A stretch of DNA of 7,752 nucleotides from an uncultured Dietzia sp. (GTDB lineage: Bacteria; Actinomycetota; Actinomycetes; Mycobacteriales; Mycobacteriaceae), in the NCBI GenBank assembly GCA_946570335.1, contig CAMNYG010000048.1, positions 1 through 7,752 on the forward strand. The letters run 5' to 3'. Of this stretch, positions 6,669 through 7,752 are shown piece after piece (position 1 is the first letter of the stretch; each line of letters starts with the position of its first letter). Below the pieces are notes generated by a model. The model did no database searches. It saw only the letters and a list, made by a program, of their open reading frames with translations, and was not told the DNA's origin. The translations under genes were made by a program, and so were the position numbers.

Positions 6669-6690
6669 GTCCGCCGGGCCCCTGGCGGGC
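6669..6690. terminator. GC-rich hairpin in the convergent gap, possible bidirectional terminator
   Basis: CCGCCGG (6671-6677) and CTGGCGG (6682-6688) pair across a GCCC loop with one G-U wobble; two further pairs (one U-G) extend the stem to 9. It lies 26 nt after the ATPase stop and 54 nt after the helicase stop on the other strand. There is no U tract on either side, so it is not a canonical intrinsic terminator, although U-poor hairpins are common at actinobacterial gene ends. In such GC-rich DNA a hairpin may also be chance. Confidence 0.4.
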
Positions 6691-6743
6691 GTGTGCCGGC
6701 GTCTCCACGACTCGGCCCTGTCCGACCGGTGGCGGCCGGCTGC

Positions 6744-7752
6744 TCAGGAGTCGCGGAGCCTCTCGAGCGCTCCGAGCACGACGTCCTTGTTGGTGGTCTG
6801 CCAGAACGGGGGCAGTGAGGCGCGTAGGTAGCCGCCGTAACGAGCGGTGACCAGGCGGGAGTCGAGTATCGCGACGACGCCGCGGTCCTCGGTGCGTCGC
6901 AGGAGTCGGCCGACGCCCTGCGCGAGCAGGAGGGCGGCGTGGTTACCAGCGACGGCGAGGAACCCGTTCCCTCCGCGGGCGGCCACCGACCGCTGCCGGG
7001 CGGACAGCAGCGGATCATCGGGGCGCGGGAACGGAATCCGGTCGATCACCACCAACGACAGGGATTTGCCGGGCACGTCGACGCCCTGCCAGAGCGAGAG
7101 CGTCCCCACGAGTGTGGTCTCCTCGTCCTCCGCGAACTGCGCCACGAGAGTGGCGGTGGAATCCTCGCCCTGACACAGGACCGGGGTGTCGAGCCGTTCG
7201 CGGAGGAGCTCGGCCGCGGCCTTGGCCGCGCGCATCGACGAGAACAGTCCGAGCGTGCGGCCACCAGCTGCGGTGATGAGATCCACCAGTTCGTCCTCCG
7301 CGGCCGGCGCGGTGCCGTCGCGTCCCGGGGCGGGAAGATGCTCGGCCACGTACAGGATTCCGTTACGTGGGTAGTCGAACGGTGATCCCGCGTCGAGGCC
7401 GGTCCAGCGCAGCGACGCCGCGTCGTCGTCGGACGGTGGTTCGAGCGACACCGCCGTCGAGGAATCGACACGGGTGGACGAGGACGGTGGGAGCCCCCAG
7501 CTGGCGGCGAGCCCGTCGAACTTGCCGCCCGTGGTGAGGGTGGCGGAGGTGAGGACGACGGTGGACTCGGCGAAGAGCCGTGTGCGAAGGAGCCCGGCGA
7601 CGGTCAACGGGGCGACCCGCAGGATCCGGCCGCGGCGGTCCTCGACGCTCATCCAGACGATCTCCAGGCGCTCGGCCACGGGCTTGTCGTACGAGGAGAG
7701 CATGCGGTCGGCGGCGTCGGCGATCTCGTCCAGCGCCGCCAGTGTCTTCTGC
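6744..7752 (-). CDS. dinG: DinG/Rad3-family ATP-dependent DNA helicase, C-terminal part (start beyond the right edge)
   Basis: Superfamily 2 (XPD/Rad3-like) 5'-3' helicase, probably acting in DNA repair or replication of structured or damaged DNA. The minus-strand frame is open from 7752 to the TGA at 6746-6744 (335 codons plus stop), so only the second half is visible. Seen in order are a TSATL motif III (about 7536-7550), GLFSSMRAAKAAAELL (start of helicase domain 2), the motif V region LWQGVDVPG followed by VIDRIPFPRPDDPLL, and motif VI QGVGRLLRR (about 6895-6925), then DSRLVTARYGGYLRASLPPF near the end. These are the usual C-terminal signatures of DinG-like helicases. Walker A, the DEAH box and any Fe-S cysteines would lie off the window, so metal-cluster status cannot be judged. 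The gene is convergent with the siderophore operon and probably unrelated to it. Confidence 0.92.
   Translation of the reverse strand, partial: QKTLAALDEIADAADRMLSSYDKPVAERLEIVWMSVEDRRGRILRVAPLTVAGLLRTRLFAESTVVLTSATLTTGGKFDGLAASWGLPPSSSTRVDSSTAVSLEPPSDDDAASLRWTGLDAGSPFDYPRNGILYVAEHLPAPGRDGTAPAAEDELVDLITAAGGRTLGLFSSMRAAKAAAELLRERLDTPVLCQGEDSTATLVAQFAEDEETTLVGTLSLWQGVDVPGKSLSLVVIDRIPFPRPDDPLLSARQRSVAARGGNGFLAVAGNHAALLLAQGVGRLLRRTEDRGVVAILDSRLVTARYGGYLRASLPPFWQTTNKDVVLGALERLRDS

Overview
This window comes from a very GC-rich bacterium with strong third-position G/C bias, GTG starts and an IdeR/DtxR-type iron box. That combination fits an actinobacterium of the Mycobacteriales (Dietzia, Gordonia, Rhodococcus or Corynebacterium relatives). 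The genus cannot be fixed from the sequence alone.

The window is almost entirely coding. From left to right it holds: an AraC-family regulator on the minus strand (1-827), whose C-terminal end runs off the left edge; a 158-bp divergent control region (828-985); five tightly packed plus-strand genes (986-6642); a 101-bp convergent gap with one GC-rich hairpin (6643-6743); and the C-terminal part of a DinG-like helicase on the minus strand (6744-7752), whose start lies beyond the right edge. No gene-free stretch exceeds 300 bp. I saw no tRNA, rRNA, insertion sequence, CRISPR array or phage gene.

The five plus-strand genes form one ferric-siderophore import operon. They encode a substrate-binding lipoprotein, a siderophore-interacting flavoprotein (SIP, the cytoplasmic ferric reductase), two FecCD-type permeases and an ABC ATPase. 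The lipoprotein would capture the ferric siderophore outside the membrane, the permease pair and ATPase would import it, and the SIP would reduce and release the iron inside. Three of the four junctions are 4-nt stop/start overlaps (ATGA, GTGA, GTGA) and the fourth is nearly so, which implies translational coupling. A 19-bp iron box sits just upstream of the first gene, so repression by iron-loaded IdeR/DtxR is expected. The divergent AraC regulator probably adds siderophore-responsive control; a perfect 6+6 palindrome and an 8-bp direct repeat with 22-bp period near its start are candidate operators.

The most unusual element is the SIP gene. Its first ~265 residues form a complete SIP, but the protein is 565 residues long. 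The second half resembles an acetylserotonin-type (plant-type) O-methyltransferase with a dimerisation winged helix. By eye that domain has a degraded SAM motif, lacks roughly 40-50 residues between motif I and the later catalytic strand, and has Ser at the usual catalytic His position. It is therefore a candidate non-catalytic (binding or regulatory) domain fused to a siderophore reductase.
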